From assembly GCA_948567375.1 (NCBI GenBank), contig OX419755.1, positions 4,345,001 through 4,409,000 of the forward strand: a stretch of 64,000 nt of DNA, in the 5' to 3' direction. Within the stretch, counting starts at the first letter, position 1. Each line of letters opens with the position of its first letter. Source of the stretch: Lunularia cruciata. Its lineage: Eukaryota > Streptophyta > Marchantiopsida > Lunulariales > Lunulariaceae. Shown here piece after piece: positions 10,500-21,239 of this stretch. The notes below the pieces were generated by a model that worked only from the letters and a program-made list of their open reading frames with translations, did no database searches and was not told where the DNA came from. The position numbers and the translations under genes are program-made.

Positions 10500-11480
10500 A
10501 GCTACAACAAGACCCTTTCTTCTAGATGGTACATGGTCATCTTGCAGCATGTAACAAGGAGTACAACACCTTCTCTTTCACGGAAGGCTTTCTATTCTAT
10601 GAGAACCGGATCTATGTTCCAACCAAAGGTGATCTCCAATTGGTGCACCTTCAAGAAGCCCATGATTTACCAATTGCTGGTCACATATGTATGGACAAGA
10701 CCTTGGGTACCCTCCAATGCCAATGGTGGTGGCCCAACATGGCACAAAATGTTCAAGAGTTTGTCCAATTGTGAGAAAGTTGCCAACACAACAAGGCCAA
10801 TAACCATAAACCAAGTGGACTCCTTCAACCACTCCCCATTTTATCTACTCATTGGGAACATGTGAGTTTAGATCTCATCACCTCCTTGCCCAAGACAAAG
10901 CAAGGACACACAACAATTGTGGTGTTCGTGGATAAGCTTAGTAAGTAAATCCATTTGGCACCAATAATTGATATTGTGGATGCTTCAACCTTGGTGCAAA
11001 TCTACTTTGATAATGTATTCAAACATTATGGGATGCCGCATATACTCATCTTCAATTGTGATACTCTATTCATCGAGAAATTTTGGCAAGCATTCTTCCA
11101 AATACTTGGCACCAAGCTTGCTTTGTCCATTGCCTACCATCCTCAAACTGACAGACAAACTAAATATGAAAATTGAACCTTGGATGGTATGCTTTGTGCC
11201 TTTGTAACATTCACCACACCAATTGGGACGAATGTCTTGCAACTGTAGAGTTTGCATACAATAACTCCAAACAAGCAAGCACTAGATTCTCTCTTTTGTT
11301 TCTCAATTTTGGCCAAGATCCACGTGTTCCAGAGTGCCTTCCAACTCCTCCTCCGCCTCCATCTCATGTCCCTCATACTTCAACCTTCTTGACCACCACA
11401 TCCCGACCCTTCCAACAAGCCAAGTCTCATTTCCTTGTTGCTTAGAATTGTCAAAAAAGATATGCGGACAACCATTGTCA
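10500..11480 (+). pseudogene. G4 integrase (decayed, catalytic residues lost)
   Basis: The HHCC zinc region is at about 10640-10800 (LVHLQEAHDLPIAGH, WWWPNMAQNV). The catalytic core follows: SLDLITSLPKT near 10865, GMPHILIFNCDTLF near 11030-11075 and AYHPQTDRQTKYEN near 11130-11175. In active Ty3/gypsy integrases the second motif has S/TDRD and the third QTERxN. Here the second Asp is replaced by Asn and the Glu by Lys, so integration activity is lost. Stops are also present. Confidence 0.85.
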
Positions 11481-11754
11481 TGATCTCACCTTTGAAGTTG
11501 GTGACAAAGTCATGCTCTCCTCCAATAACCTACCCTTCCCACTTGATACCCAAGTTTGTAAATTTGCCCCTAATTGGATAGGACCCTTTGATGTCACCCA
11601 AATCATCTCTCTTGTTGCTTATCAACTTGCCTTGCCCTGTCATATGCGCATCCACCTTGTCTTTCATGTTTCCAAGTTAAAACCCTTTGTTCCTAATCCA
11701 TCTTCTTTTTCCTCTTGTGTCCAACCACCTCCTTCTTTCATCCCTATCAATGAT

Positions 11755-11930
11755 CATGAAGAATATGAAGTTGATTGTATCCTTGTGTGTCGCCACATTC
11801 AACAAGACCGCCAACAACATATAGAGTACAAGGTCCTTTGGAAAGGGTATCCCTTTCATAATGCCATATGGGAACTTCTTTCTCATCTCCAGAATGCACA
11901 AACGGCCATCTAGGAGTTTGAAGCTTCAAT
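11755..11930 (+). pseudogene. G4 integrase C-terminal chromodomain
   Basis: EYEVDCILVCRHIQ, then EYKVLWKGYPFHNAIWE and LQNAQTAI is a classic chromodomain pattern: aromatic residues, WKGY, and W-E before the helix. It places the element in the chromovirus group. Chromodomains in these integrases are known to guide insertion to marked chromatin. A stop lies near 11911. Confidence 0.9.
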
Positions 11931-11951
11931 GGCAACGAGGACGTCACCAAC

Positions 11952-11967
11952 TAGCGGTGGGGGAATA
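11952..11967 (+). other. G4 polypurine tract
   Basis: TAGCGGTGGGGGAATA lies immediately before the 3' LTR. The same TAGCGGTGGGGGCATA precedes the G5 3' LTR. Confidence 0.75.
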
Positions 11968-13092
11968 CAAAACAATATGGAGTTTAACAATAAAGTTAGT
12001 TAGGGCTAATGAAGTAGTGAATAGGCCAAATTAGCCTAAAATATTCCAAAAGTATCTAGGAAGTGTCTTGGGAAGCTTCTTGGCTAGCTTAGGTTGCACC
12101 CCAAGTAAGTAGTTTCTAGATGGAAGCTTCTAGAAGCTTCTAACTAGCTTAGCTTGCAAGCCAAGAAGGCGGCTTCTAGAAGGAAGCTTCTCGGTTAACT
12201 TGGCTTGCACTCTATAATACTTTGAGGACAAGAGAAGAAAGAAAACTCAGATTTCACATTCGATCATCCGATGCCCCAAAGGAACACCTTCTCTTCATTA
12301 TATAGACAAAGAGAATCTCCTCCAAGGAAGCTCTACCATAGGACTAGGCACATAGATATGTGACATGTCAGAAAGCTCCACCCTTGGATTACTTACTTGG
12401 ATGGATGAAATTTTAGTCCTGATCCTATTTGGTTGCTCAAACAAGCTTTAACCAGAGGGAATCCTCTTGTAGGAATATCAAAATCACGTGGGTGAGGTAT
12501 CATTGGAAAGATCTCAAAGAAGCAAACCAGAGGGGAAGGAAGACTAGTCTTTCCTTTGTTTGGGGGGGGGGGGGAAGGGCGGGCATCTATACATTTTTGA
12601 GGCCTAATTCATCCATCTAGGCCTCCAAAATTGCCTTCAAAGATTTCAAGCATATTTTGATTCTTACTGTATTAGTAGAAGTCCCTGTTTGGTGATACCT
12701 CTTTTTGATCTATTTAGTCCATCATGTGTAACATCCTTCTAGATATTATCAAACCAATTCTCACCTTTAAATCATATGTCTAGTTATTGGTTCTAAGGTT
12801 TTCAAGTCTAGATGGATATTTCTATTTGATCTATTTTTCAATCATGTATAACATCATTCCAGATGTTACTAAACCAAATTTCACATCAAGGTCATATGGC
12901 TAGGTCTTGGTATTACACACTCCAAGAAAGTGGCTCAAGGAAGCTTCTTGAGAAGCTTCTCAAGAGCCTTGTATGCTCTCTATAAATACCAGAACCAAAG
13001 CTCATGCTAGGCATTCAGAGTTTTCTCACATTCAAGTGTCCCAATGTGATCTTCTATTCTCCTATTTCTCTCCTTGATCTTGGTCTTTTACA
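11968..13092 (+). repeat. G4 3' LTR (family L2), split by a solo L1 LTR
   Basis: Two parts, 11968-12212 and 12923-13092, together about 415 bp, equal to the 5' LTR. It ends CTTTTACA. A perfect four-module heat-shock-element-like site lies at 12123-12140. Confidence 0.93.
12213..12917 (-). repeat. Solo L1 LTR inside G4 3' LTR
   Basis: About 705 bp from TATAATACTTTG to GGTATTACA, flanked by the perfect 5-bp duplication CACTC (12208-12212, 12918-12922). No internal region is present, so it formed by LTR-LTR recombination. It has a 13-G run at 12562-12574. Confidence 0.95.
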
Positions 13093-14250
13093 ATTGGGGC
13101 CTAAATCAACAAATAATGAAGAACAAACACCCCTTACCTTGTATAGATGACTTGTTTGATCAACTCAATGGAGCAAAATACTTCACCAAACTTGATCTAC
13201 AAAGTGGGTACAACCAAATTCAGATTGCAAAGGAAGATGTTCATAAAATTGCCTTTTGAACAAGGTATGGTCACTTTGAGTACCTAGTGATGCCATTTGG
13301 CCTCACCAACGCACTAGCCACTTTCATGAGTTTGATGAATGATATATTTTTTCCATACTTGGATAAATCTATTATCAATTTCCTAGATGATATTCTTGTG
13401 TATAGTAGGATGATGATGGAACACAAGCAACATTTGCGAGAAATCCTCCAAATTCTACAACAAAATGAATTGTGCACCAAAATCTCAAAGTGTAAGTTTA
13501 GCAAGTTTGAAGTAGACTATTTAGGGCATAGAGTAAGTGCAATAGGTATCCAAGTGTTGAAAAAAAAGAGGTCATTCAAAAATGGTGCGCTCAGACTCAA
13601 CTCAAGAGCTTCTTGGGATTTATAGGGTTTTATCATCAATTTGTAAAGGATTTCTCCAGGGTGGCACAGCCTCTAACAGCATTGCTCGGCAAGGGAAAAG
13701 AGTGGATGTGAGGAACCGCACAAGAATTGGCCTTTCAAGAATTGAAAGACACATTATTACATGCACCAATCTTGAAATGGTTTGACCCAAAATGTCCAAT
13801 CAAGTTGGCTACGGATGCATCAGGCATAGCAATATGAGCAGTCCTACAACAAGAGTGGCTTGACGGATGGCACTCAATTGCATATTTCTCTTTGAAATTT
13901 TTACCAATAGAATGCAACTATCATACCACTAAATGAGAAGAGTTTGCAATTGTCCTTGCAACAAAGCATTTGAAGCGCTACCTTGGTGAGAAGGCATTTG
14001 TAGTGGAGACAAATCACAAACCTCTAGTCTACCTTGAGACACAAAAAAATTCTCTCCTATCAACAAATTTGGTGGGTAGAGTGGAGACAATAGTTCAACA
14101 TGACAATCACATATGTGAAAGGCAAGATCAACTCATAGATGCATTCACCCAAATGCCTATGGCAAACAATCTGGTGGTAGAGGTAAAGATGAACCTTGAA
14201 TTTTGGCCAAGGATGCTTGCTACTATAAAAATTGATCCACAAATTGCATG
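13093..14250 (+). pseudogene. G3 RT C-terminal part and RNase H (decayed)
   Basis: Continues the RT broken at 6768: [38 protein letters not shown], then [10 protein letters not shown] near 13370-13405 (the catalytic DD is kept). The palm and connection pass a frame change near 13560. RNase H follows with a KWFDPKCPIKLATDASGI-like start near 13780-13830 and KRYLGEKAFVVETNHKPLVYL near 13970-14035. Stops occur near 13257 and 13840. Confidence 0.88.
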
Positions 14251-14349
14251 AGCTTGATCATCCAAAGATGTCACTAGTACTTGAGGATGCATGTTTTGGG
14301 ATGGTAAGTTATGGATCCTGAATGACAAGGACCTAAGGACAACCATCCT

Positions 14350-15110
14350 AGCAAAATGTTAGATTCTACCATTGCCGGTCACGTTGGAGTGGACAAAACC
14401 TTAGATGCAGCCAAATGCAATTATTATTGGCCCAAGATGAGAAACAATGTGATGGAGTATGTTCAAAGTTGCCTCCTTTGCTAACAAAATAAAGTGTCTA
14501 ATCAAGCTCCCACAGGAATCCTTCAACCTTTTCCTACTCCTGCATGGATCTGGTTTCTAAACTGCCCAAGACCACCTCAAGATTTGACTCCATTGTTGTC
14601 TTTGTTGATCAGCTTGGTAAAATGATCCATGTATTGCCTACCACCAAGGATGTGATAGCTTTCCAATTAGCTCAATTGTACTTAAATGTTGTGTTTTCTC
14701 ACCATGGCATGTTTGGGGTGCTCATCATTGATAGGGGCACTCAATTCACCAATTTGTTTTGGAGAACACTCTTTGGTCTCTTCAAAACTAAATTGGCCAT
14801 GTCCACGGCCTACCATCCACAGATTGATGGTCAAACGGAGCGGGCTAATCATATTTTTGAGGACATACTTAGGGGCTTCATTCTAGAAGAGCAAGAAAGG
14901 TGGAACACCTTACTTCCACTAGTGGAGTTTGCGTACAACAATGTGAATTTGTGAATGTATCCACACAAATCACACCATTCTTCCTGATGTATGGAGAACA
15001 TCCTTTCACACCATCAAGCTTAATGAAGATCCGCTTAGTGGATAGCAAGCTGGAAGTTGTCAACACTTTTTTTTCCAAAATCCAACAAGGAATGGAGAGC
15101 ACCAAAAACA
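14350..15110 (+). pseudogene. G3 integrase zinc region and catalytic core (decayed)
   Basis: The HHCC zinc region is at about 14370-14500 (GHVGVDKTLDAAK, NYYWPKMRNNV, then C-x-x-C). The core in the frame 14544-14954 has MDLVSKLPKT, VLIIDRGTQFTN (second Asp kept) and AYHPQIDGQTERANH (catalytic Glu kept). The core motifs are therefore better preserved than in G4. The frame ends at 14954 with a change and continues as FFLMYGEHPFTP near 14980. Confidence 0.88.
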
Positions 15111-15439
15111 AGTTATAGATTGCTCAAAATTGATAGAAACAAGTTATCAATTGCTCAAAATTGATAGAAACAAAATGCAGATGCCCACTGCCAACACTTG
15201 GAGTTTGATGTGGGGGATCAAGTTTGGTTATCAACAACCAATCTCATATTAGTTGGCCCTCGCAAGCTCACACCCGTTTTATTGGACCTTTTTCCATACT
15301 TCATCAAATTGGCATAATAGTCTACCACCTCAAACTACCGGCTCACATGAAGATTCATCTAGTATTCAATGTCACCTTATTATGTAGATATGCACCCTGA
15401 CCAGAAGATTTTCCTTCCTTATAGGAAATTTGACCTTGT

Positions 15440-15640
15440 CTATCGATCAATCATGACACATAGGAGTATGAAGTTGAATGCATTCTCTAGAAGCACATCC
15501 AAAGTACTCACCATTTGTGTTGTGGAATACCTATTACATTGGAAAGGGTACTCATTATATGAGGTGACATGTGAGCCAACGGCCAACTTGAACCACGCAC
15601 CAGTGTTAGGGAAATATTTTGAGCAATAGCTTTGCAACGA
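15440..15640 (+). pseudogene. G3 chromodomain (diverged)
   Basis: Near the pol C-terminus the frame contains VVEYLLHWKGYSLYEVTCEP and a following ANLNHAPVLGKYFEQ. WKGY and the EVT-E-P/NL pattern match a chromodomain. This makes family L1 a chromovirus too. Confidence 0.75.
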
Positions 15641-15652
15641 GGCCATTGCGTC

Positions 15653-15669
15653 TTAAAAGGAGGGAGGTT
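15653..15669 (+). other. G3 polypurine tract
   Basis: TTAAAAGGAGGGAGGTT lies immediately before the 3' LTR start at 15670. Confidence 0.8.
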
Positions 15670-16401
15670 TGTAATATCAATAGCTAGACATATGATTTAG
15701 AGATGAAATTTGGTTTGGTAACATCTGGAAGGATGTTATACATGATGAACTAAGTAGATCATACAAAGGTATCACCAAAAGAATACTTCTACTAATAGGC
15801 CAAAAATAGAACAGGCTTGGGAACTTTAGAATCAATAGTTAGGCATATGATCTAGAGGTGAAACTTCAAGTGGTCACATATGGAAGGATATTACACATGA
15901 TGGAGAAAGTAAATTAGATAGAGGTATCACCAAAAGATCACTTCTACTAATAGTGTAGAAGCCAAAATAGGCCTAACTTCAGAGGTAATTTTGGAAGCCT
16001 AAACAAATGAATTAGGCCTTGAAAATGTGCAAATTCCCCCTTCCCCCCACAAAGAAGAGGAAAGGTGTGCCTTCCTTCCCCAAGTTTGTCTCATCAAGAG
16101 CTTTCCAATGGTACCTCACCCATGTGATTTTGAGATTCCTATAAAAAGATTCTCCAAAAGATTCCCTATGATCAAAGCCTATTTGACCAACCAGATGGGA
16201 CCAAGACCAACATGTCACCCATCCAAGCAGGTAATCTAAGGGTGGAGCTCGCAAATAGGTCACCTATCCATGTACCTAATCCTATGGTGGAGCTTCCTTG
16301 GAGGAGATCTTCTTTGGCTATATAATAAAGAGAAGGTGCTCCTTTGGGGCATTGGAGTTTGAGTGTGGAATTCATGTTTTCTCTATCCTTGGAATATTAC
16401 A
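15670..16401 (+). repeat. G3 3' LTR (family L1)
   Basis: About 732 bp from TGTAATATCAATAGC to GGAATATTACA. A TATATAATA box lies at about 16319-16327 and a C-rich block at 16036-16049. It abuts MULE-derived sequence at 16402. Confidence 0.92.
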
Positions 16402-17479
16402 CCTTACCAAAATTATAATTCTTTGAGTTTCACGCATGCACGCACGCACATAGCATGAATAGTAGACAATATAGTACAAAGAACCATGTCCTATGCTCAA
16501 CTTCAAACATTGTTATCGATAGTTTGGGATAATTTCACATAGCAATAAAAGAATTTAAACCAAACAAATTTGATTGTTATAATCTATATGCTCACAAACC
16601 AAAAAGTTGCTTGTTCACCTCTCTCTATAGCAATGGAACCGCAATGTAAAACTAAAAGTGCAAGAACATAATTTTCAGATTTTACGCTCATTATCTCCAC
16701 CTACAGACCAATCACCAAATCTCCAATTGACTTAAGAAATTAAGAAGTTGATAAAGCTACCACTGATTTCATTTTGCTCATATTCTATAAATACAAGAAA
16801 AAAACATTCAACCAAATGTCAATGGTCTTTGTCTCCCCTAGCACAAGACTCATAAATGAATAATAGATATGCATTATGGTTGCCATTGCAAATGACTAAG
16901 ATATGTTGTGGAAATTGGGTATTCAAGAGAAGATAATTTGTGTGTCTCCAAAACTAATCATGGAATAGGTGGGTGTTCCCATGTAGTTTATTGCATGCTT
17001 GTTATTGGTATGATAGCAATTAGAGCATTGAATTAGCCTAAACTGCCATAAGTCATGGAATTATGCCTAATTTTGTGACATATTTTGCATCTCCTTTGGC
17101 TTGTATTACTTTGAGGCTAATCTAAACATGGCAGACTGATATATCAAATGTTGATGGATTACAATGTGTATTTTTGCTTGTTTGAGGGTGCCTTGTGGTT
17201 GTATAGTCAATGGGGTTTGAATGCTCACTTCCTACTATTCAAGTAGTGCAACAACTTGTTCCAAAAGGCATTGTTGGTTGGTTTGCATTGTGGCAAGCCT
17301 CTCATAAAAAAATGAAGCAGAAAGATGGTCAATCTTCAACAATATCACCTTGAGTTGGAAAATAGGATGAAGCTTATTCAAGCCACTGATGTTGATCAAA
17401 ACCCAAGACTAAAATTCTAGCTTGTTGCAAAATTAGTTGTTAAATGCAATGCAAACATGAAATACCCATTGTTGGTGTG

Positions 17480-17960
17480 AAGACATTTTGACACTATGTT
17501 GTGCTCTCATTCATTGACAAGCATCCTATGAAACTCCTTCATTGCTTCATTCAATGTAAACATTGATATTTTTTAACCACATCTCTCCAAATGCAATGAC
17601 TACTCTTCAAGGGAAATCTACTTCTTTCCTTGGCATGTTTTTAGCTAACCTCACATAGTTGATAATTGCAAGCAAGCTCAATAATATCATAGACTACTCC
17701 CAAATTGCTAGTTGATATATGGATCCAATGTTTCAGGTTTGCATGTGCACCATCCACTCACAATGTTGAGATGTGACCATAGTGGTAGATGCTTCTAAGC
17801 CATGCCACCACAAATCTTTCCTAGTAGATCAGCCAAGTAGATGTCAAGTAGGATAAGACACTCTTGAGAACATGTTTTGCAAGATCTCAAAGATTATTTG
17901 TGTACTCCTTTTCTATCAATGAGTCAATGATAGTTTTCCAACGCTTCATGAATAGGCATT
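17480..17960 (-). pseudogene. MULE transposase C-terminal part (M1)
   Basis: Broken frames equivalent to the better preserved copy at 49215-49512: an RERF-x-VAR-like stretch, a HYG-x-IST motif, EGAHA and LK before a Leu/Ile helix, typical of the end of the MULE transposase domain. Identified by nucleotide match to that copy. Confidence 0.75.
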
Positions 17961-18090
17961 CATGAAGCATTACCAAGATTCATTTGACTCAAAAGCTACA
18001 CGTTGCATGGCAAGCACATCTTATAGATATGCCAAACACAAAGAAAATTGATAGATCTAGGGAAAATCAAAGAAATTGCATTCATCAATG

Positions 18091-18417
18091 CTAGTTCTTT
18101 ATCATTCTTTTGGATAAGCAAAAAACACAAAGAATATTGATAGATCTAGCAAAAATCAAAGAAATTTCATTCATCAATACTAGCTCTCTATTAATGACAA
18201 AAACAAAGTGCCATTCAAGATTGAAATATAGATTGTCAAAAAAATTGTTCAACTCTTGCATTGACCAAGTGTAATCTGCTTGGGTTTCATTCCTCATGGA
18301 GAAGAAGAACATGGTGTACATCTTATTTGTGGAGGTGATACCACTGCGGTGAGGCAGCGGTATATGATATTGGTTGGTTTTGTATGTTGAATTCAAGAGC
18401 AAAATTCTATTTACCAA
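18091..18417 (-). pseudogene. MULE/FAR1-type transposase core (M1)
   Basis: LLNSTYKTNQYHIPLP, then SGITSTNKMYTMFFFSM, a YTWSMQELNNFFDN block and VINRELVLMNEISLIFARSINILC match the MULE transposase domain found in FAR1/FHY3-like proteins. The usual motifs are LLDxTYKTNxY and V-T-D-R-E-x-A-L. Both catalytic Asp positions read Asn here, so it is inactive. The following region (17480-17960) carries the C-terminal part in broken frames. Confidence 0.9.
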
Positions 18418-18740
18418 AAGTTTTTGACAATTTCTTATGTGGTATTTGGTATGACAAACAAGTGTGTCAAGAACCCATCATCGCTGCATTGGAATTGGTG
18501 AATGGTCCCCTTCTCAATAAACACATCAATTAGTGCTTAAATTGGAGAAAGTCCATCCAATTTTTTTCTTTTAGTTGCACTCTTGAGGTTTAATAGATAT
18601 CTTGAAACATATTTTGCAAGCTTGATTTTGTTCATGAACTGTGCTAACAATTTGCCTCAGCCTTACTCTAAACCTACATAGTTGATGAACATTGTTTCTT
18701 TCATTTTCTATAAGAGCGTGCTATAAGATTTATTGTTGGT

Positions 18741-19369
18741 TCATGATTATTATTAAAATTATTAAGATACATTAATTGTAAATTTATATGCTTTAATAAA
18801 TATGGAGCTAATCCCTAATCTCAAGATATTATAATAAATTTTTAATTATTTATTATATAAAGTATTAAAAACTTGTTTTAGTGGGTAACAATTTAATTAA
18901 TAGACTAGTATAGTTGGTATTGACAATTCTTTAATGTTTAGTTACTTTATGAATTTTATTACATAATAATAATTTTATATATGGTAGATTGGATGGACAA
19001 TCCATAAATATTTTTCTTAAGTTGGTCTCTAATTAATCATTCTATGAGAAAACAATCTCATTTTATAGTAGTTGAATAGTCTGAGCATCTATTTAAGATT
19101 AAATTATAAGTTATGATTAAGAGAGGTAAAAACCTTTTCTAAATTAAATACCAACATGTAGATATATAGAATGATATGGGAATCAAATTATCCAAATTAA
19201 TAAAATTTTCAAATATTTTTTTAGTAGTATCAATATAAAAAGATGAATGACAATGTGTGTAATTTTATAAATGTAAGTGGCTATTCCGTAAAGTTTTAAG
19301 TCCCCTTATTAGCTCAAATATCCACTATGTAAAATACAAAAACTAAGTAGAAATTTCATTAAATCAACA
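18741..19369. repeat. AT-rich repeat block
   Basis: No ORF of interest. The block is very AT-rich. Related blocks are at 21240-21960, 50430-50723 and 58286-59160, sharing stretches such as CTCAAGATATTA and TAGTTGGGATTGAAAATTC. Possibly the untranslated part of the MULE. Nothing else is seen. Confidence 0.7.
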
Positions 19370-20040
19370 ATTTAATTATTATGTTTACTTGCAACCCTTC
19401 TTATAATCTATCATCAATCTCATTTTTTCTTCACAATAGGATGTTGGGTGCCTCTTCCTTATTCTCTATTGATTGGTAGCAAGAATATTTGACTTGTTAT
19501 ACCACCAAAATCATTAAAAACATTAGACATAGATAGTCCTCAAACGCCAACCTAGTCTCGCATAACATTTTAACAGGTGAAAATAAGAAAAAGAGTGTCT
19601 AGGTTGACACCCTCCATTTGCAAAATAAACTATCACGAAGGTGATGCGAGGTGATGGTTTATCTTGTAAATCGTGACTTTGAACAATGATTTATGCGAAT
19701 TATCCGTGCTAGCAAGGAATACTTTTCTAGCTCTACCTAGCATTTGAAGAAATTCACCGGGTTGAAAAATAGTTATAGAAGGGTTTAGTCATAATTATTA
19801 TGTTTACCTGCAACCCTTCTTATAACTATCATAAGTCTCAATTTTTTCTTCACAATAGGATGTCGGGTGCCTCTTCCTTTATTCTCTGTTGATTGGTAGC
19901 AAGAATATTTGACTCGCTGGACCACCATAATCACTAAAAACATTCGATATAGATAGTCCTCAAATGCCAACCGCGTCTCGCGTAACATTTTCACAGGTGA
20001 AGAGAAGAAAGAGACTGTCGAGGTTGACATCGTCCATTTG
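19370..20040. repeat. Tandem R block, two units
   Basis: Two copies of a unit starting ATAATTATTATGTTTACCTGCAACCC, at about 19375 and 19790. Each runs through GGATGT(T/C)GGGTGCCTCTTCC and GGACCACCATAATCA to a CATTTTCACAGGTGAA-like stretch. Further copies are at 21960-22230, 51889-52150, 52340-52590 and 59160-59420. Noncoding. Function unknown. Confidence 0.75.
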
Positions 20041-21239
20041 CTAGCTTGATGTTGATTGGTTACCTCGCTTTATCACGCAGGTAAGGGACATGCAACAAGG
20101 TCATTCCCATTAACCAATCAGAATCCACCGGCATGGTAACCTACGTGTTAACCAAGATACTCCCTACGAAATAGAAGTGCGATGACCACGTGTCGGTCGT
20201 CTTCCAAGAACTCCGTACCGAGACTACGCATGTTAGCTCATACGGCTTGGCTTGATGGGGGGCCTTCCCATCCTTCTTGTGTCCTACGCAGTCGCGTTCT
20301 TCAGAAATCTAGATATGGTAAATTGACCTCATCTGGCCCATCCCTGGTATCCTGTCCCAGGAGTTTTCAGCATTTTTGTTCATCCTCTCGTCTGCCTTCC
20401 CTTCTAAGTCAGCTTTTGTCGGATCATGATCGAGTAGATTTGATTTCTTAAACAAGACAATACTCTTATTCAATCAATAAGTAATGTTAGATAAGACTGT
20501 TATTGTCAATCATGATAGGACTGTTTATGAAAGGTAGTCTTCTCCTATTCTTGCATTAATTAATAGGTTACGAATACGATTGAATTAAATTATCTTCTTA
20601 TTGAGACGTGAGAGCATCGATAACCTTTCCATCAGTAGACGATGGAAAGTGATTTTCCCCATTCATAAGAATACTTTTGATAAAAGGTGGTTTCCTCGGT
20701 TTGTTGCAGTAAGGAAAACCAACAGGTCAGGAGGTCATAAAACGTTAAACTTTCCACTGAATCAAATTAAAATGAGAGAACGTTTTTTTGCATCAAAAGG
20801 CAATAGACACACTATTGTTGTTAATCATGAAAGCCCTGTTGATAAGGGGTGGGTTATTCCGTTATCGGGATAGATTATCAGCAGTTTTATTTGATTCCAT
20901 ACTATTCATGTAAAATGAGTGAGTCTCATCGTTTTCGTTTGAGAGATTTAAGGAAACGAGTATACACCCATGATTTAGAGTAAATCCATAAGTATACAAT
21001 TCGATGGTCTGAAATTCACATAACTATATTACAACTAAACAATAATGGCAGAGGCAATCCATTGCATAAGGGTGGAGCTGAGGCGAAAAGAATGTATACT
21101 TTTGTGAAGTAGATTGACTATTGCCATATGAGAGCATTGTTTGGTTGAGACATACATGTTAAATTGATGAATCGAGAAAATAATAATACATCCAATGGAC
21201 ATGGTATAGAGTTCATATGAAAAGGGAAATGTCAATTGG
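20041..21239. repeat. U block, duplicated at 52591-53815
   Basis: About 1.2 kb, closely matching 52591-53815, with a third partial copy at 23041-23430. An open frame of 90 codons at 20601-20873 is shared by the copies but begins with TTG and shows no known domain (see rejected). A small LINE tail lies at 20251-20302. Confidence 0.75.
20251..20302 (+). mobile_element. 52-bp LINE 3'-end fragment
   Basis: Contains CTTCCCATCCTTCTTG then TACGCAGTCGCGTTCTTC, matching the 3' untranslated end of the LINE copies at 23752-23830 and 56850-56903. It stops at the same terminal base region. The sister block at 52841-52890 lacks it. Confidence 0.65.

Larger units (their letters stand above)
6769..13092 (+). 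mobile_element. Near-complete Ty3/gypsy chromovirus G4 (family L2), with nested solo LTR
   Basis: A complete element with 5' LTR (6769-7181), primer site, gag, protease, a 60-bp repeat array, RT, RNase H, integrase, chromodomain, polypurine tract and 3' LTR (11968-12212 plus 12923-13092). It is flanked by a 5-bp duplication, ATTGG (6764-6768, 13093-13097). Without the nested L1 solo LTR it is about 5.6 kb. Coding frames are disrupted by stops, and integrase has lost catalytic residues. Confidence 0.95.
5386..16401 (+). mobile_element. Ty3/gypsy chromovirus G3 (family L1), split by G4
   Basis: A plus-strand element with its 5' LTR and start of gag missing. Gag, protease and half of RT lie at 5386-6768. 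The element then continues at 13093 with the rest of RT, RNase H, integrase, chromodomain, polypurine tract and 3' LTR. The two halves join in frame across the insertion: the RT motif CIDYWGLNQQ spans the break, and the 5-bp target duplication ATTGG is at 6764-6768 and 13093-13097. Frames are broken in several places. Confidence 0.93.
16425..18740 (-). mobile_element. Mutator-like element fragment M1 (FAR1-type transposase, C-terminal two thirds)
   Basis: On the minus strand it holds the middle region, MULE transposase core and C-terminal region, followed by untranslated sequence down to 16425. It matches 48065-50430 along its whole length. It lacks the FAR1 DNA-binding end, which is present elsewhere (35934-36842, 57360-58200). 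Terminal inverted repeats and a 9-bp target duplication were not found. Confidence 0.85.

Noticed and set aside
18741-19369. AT-rich block as a possible matrix-attachment or replication origin
   Set aside because: It is a member of a dispersed repeat, and AT content alone is not evidence of function.
20601-20873. 90-codon ORF in the U block, nearly identical at 53175-53441
   Set aside because: It starts with TTG, lacks any known domain, and the surrounding noncoding bases are equally conserved, so similarity reflects recent duplication rather than coding constraint.
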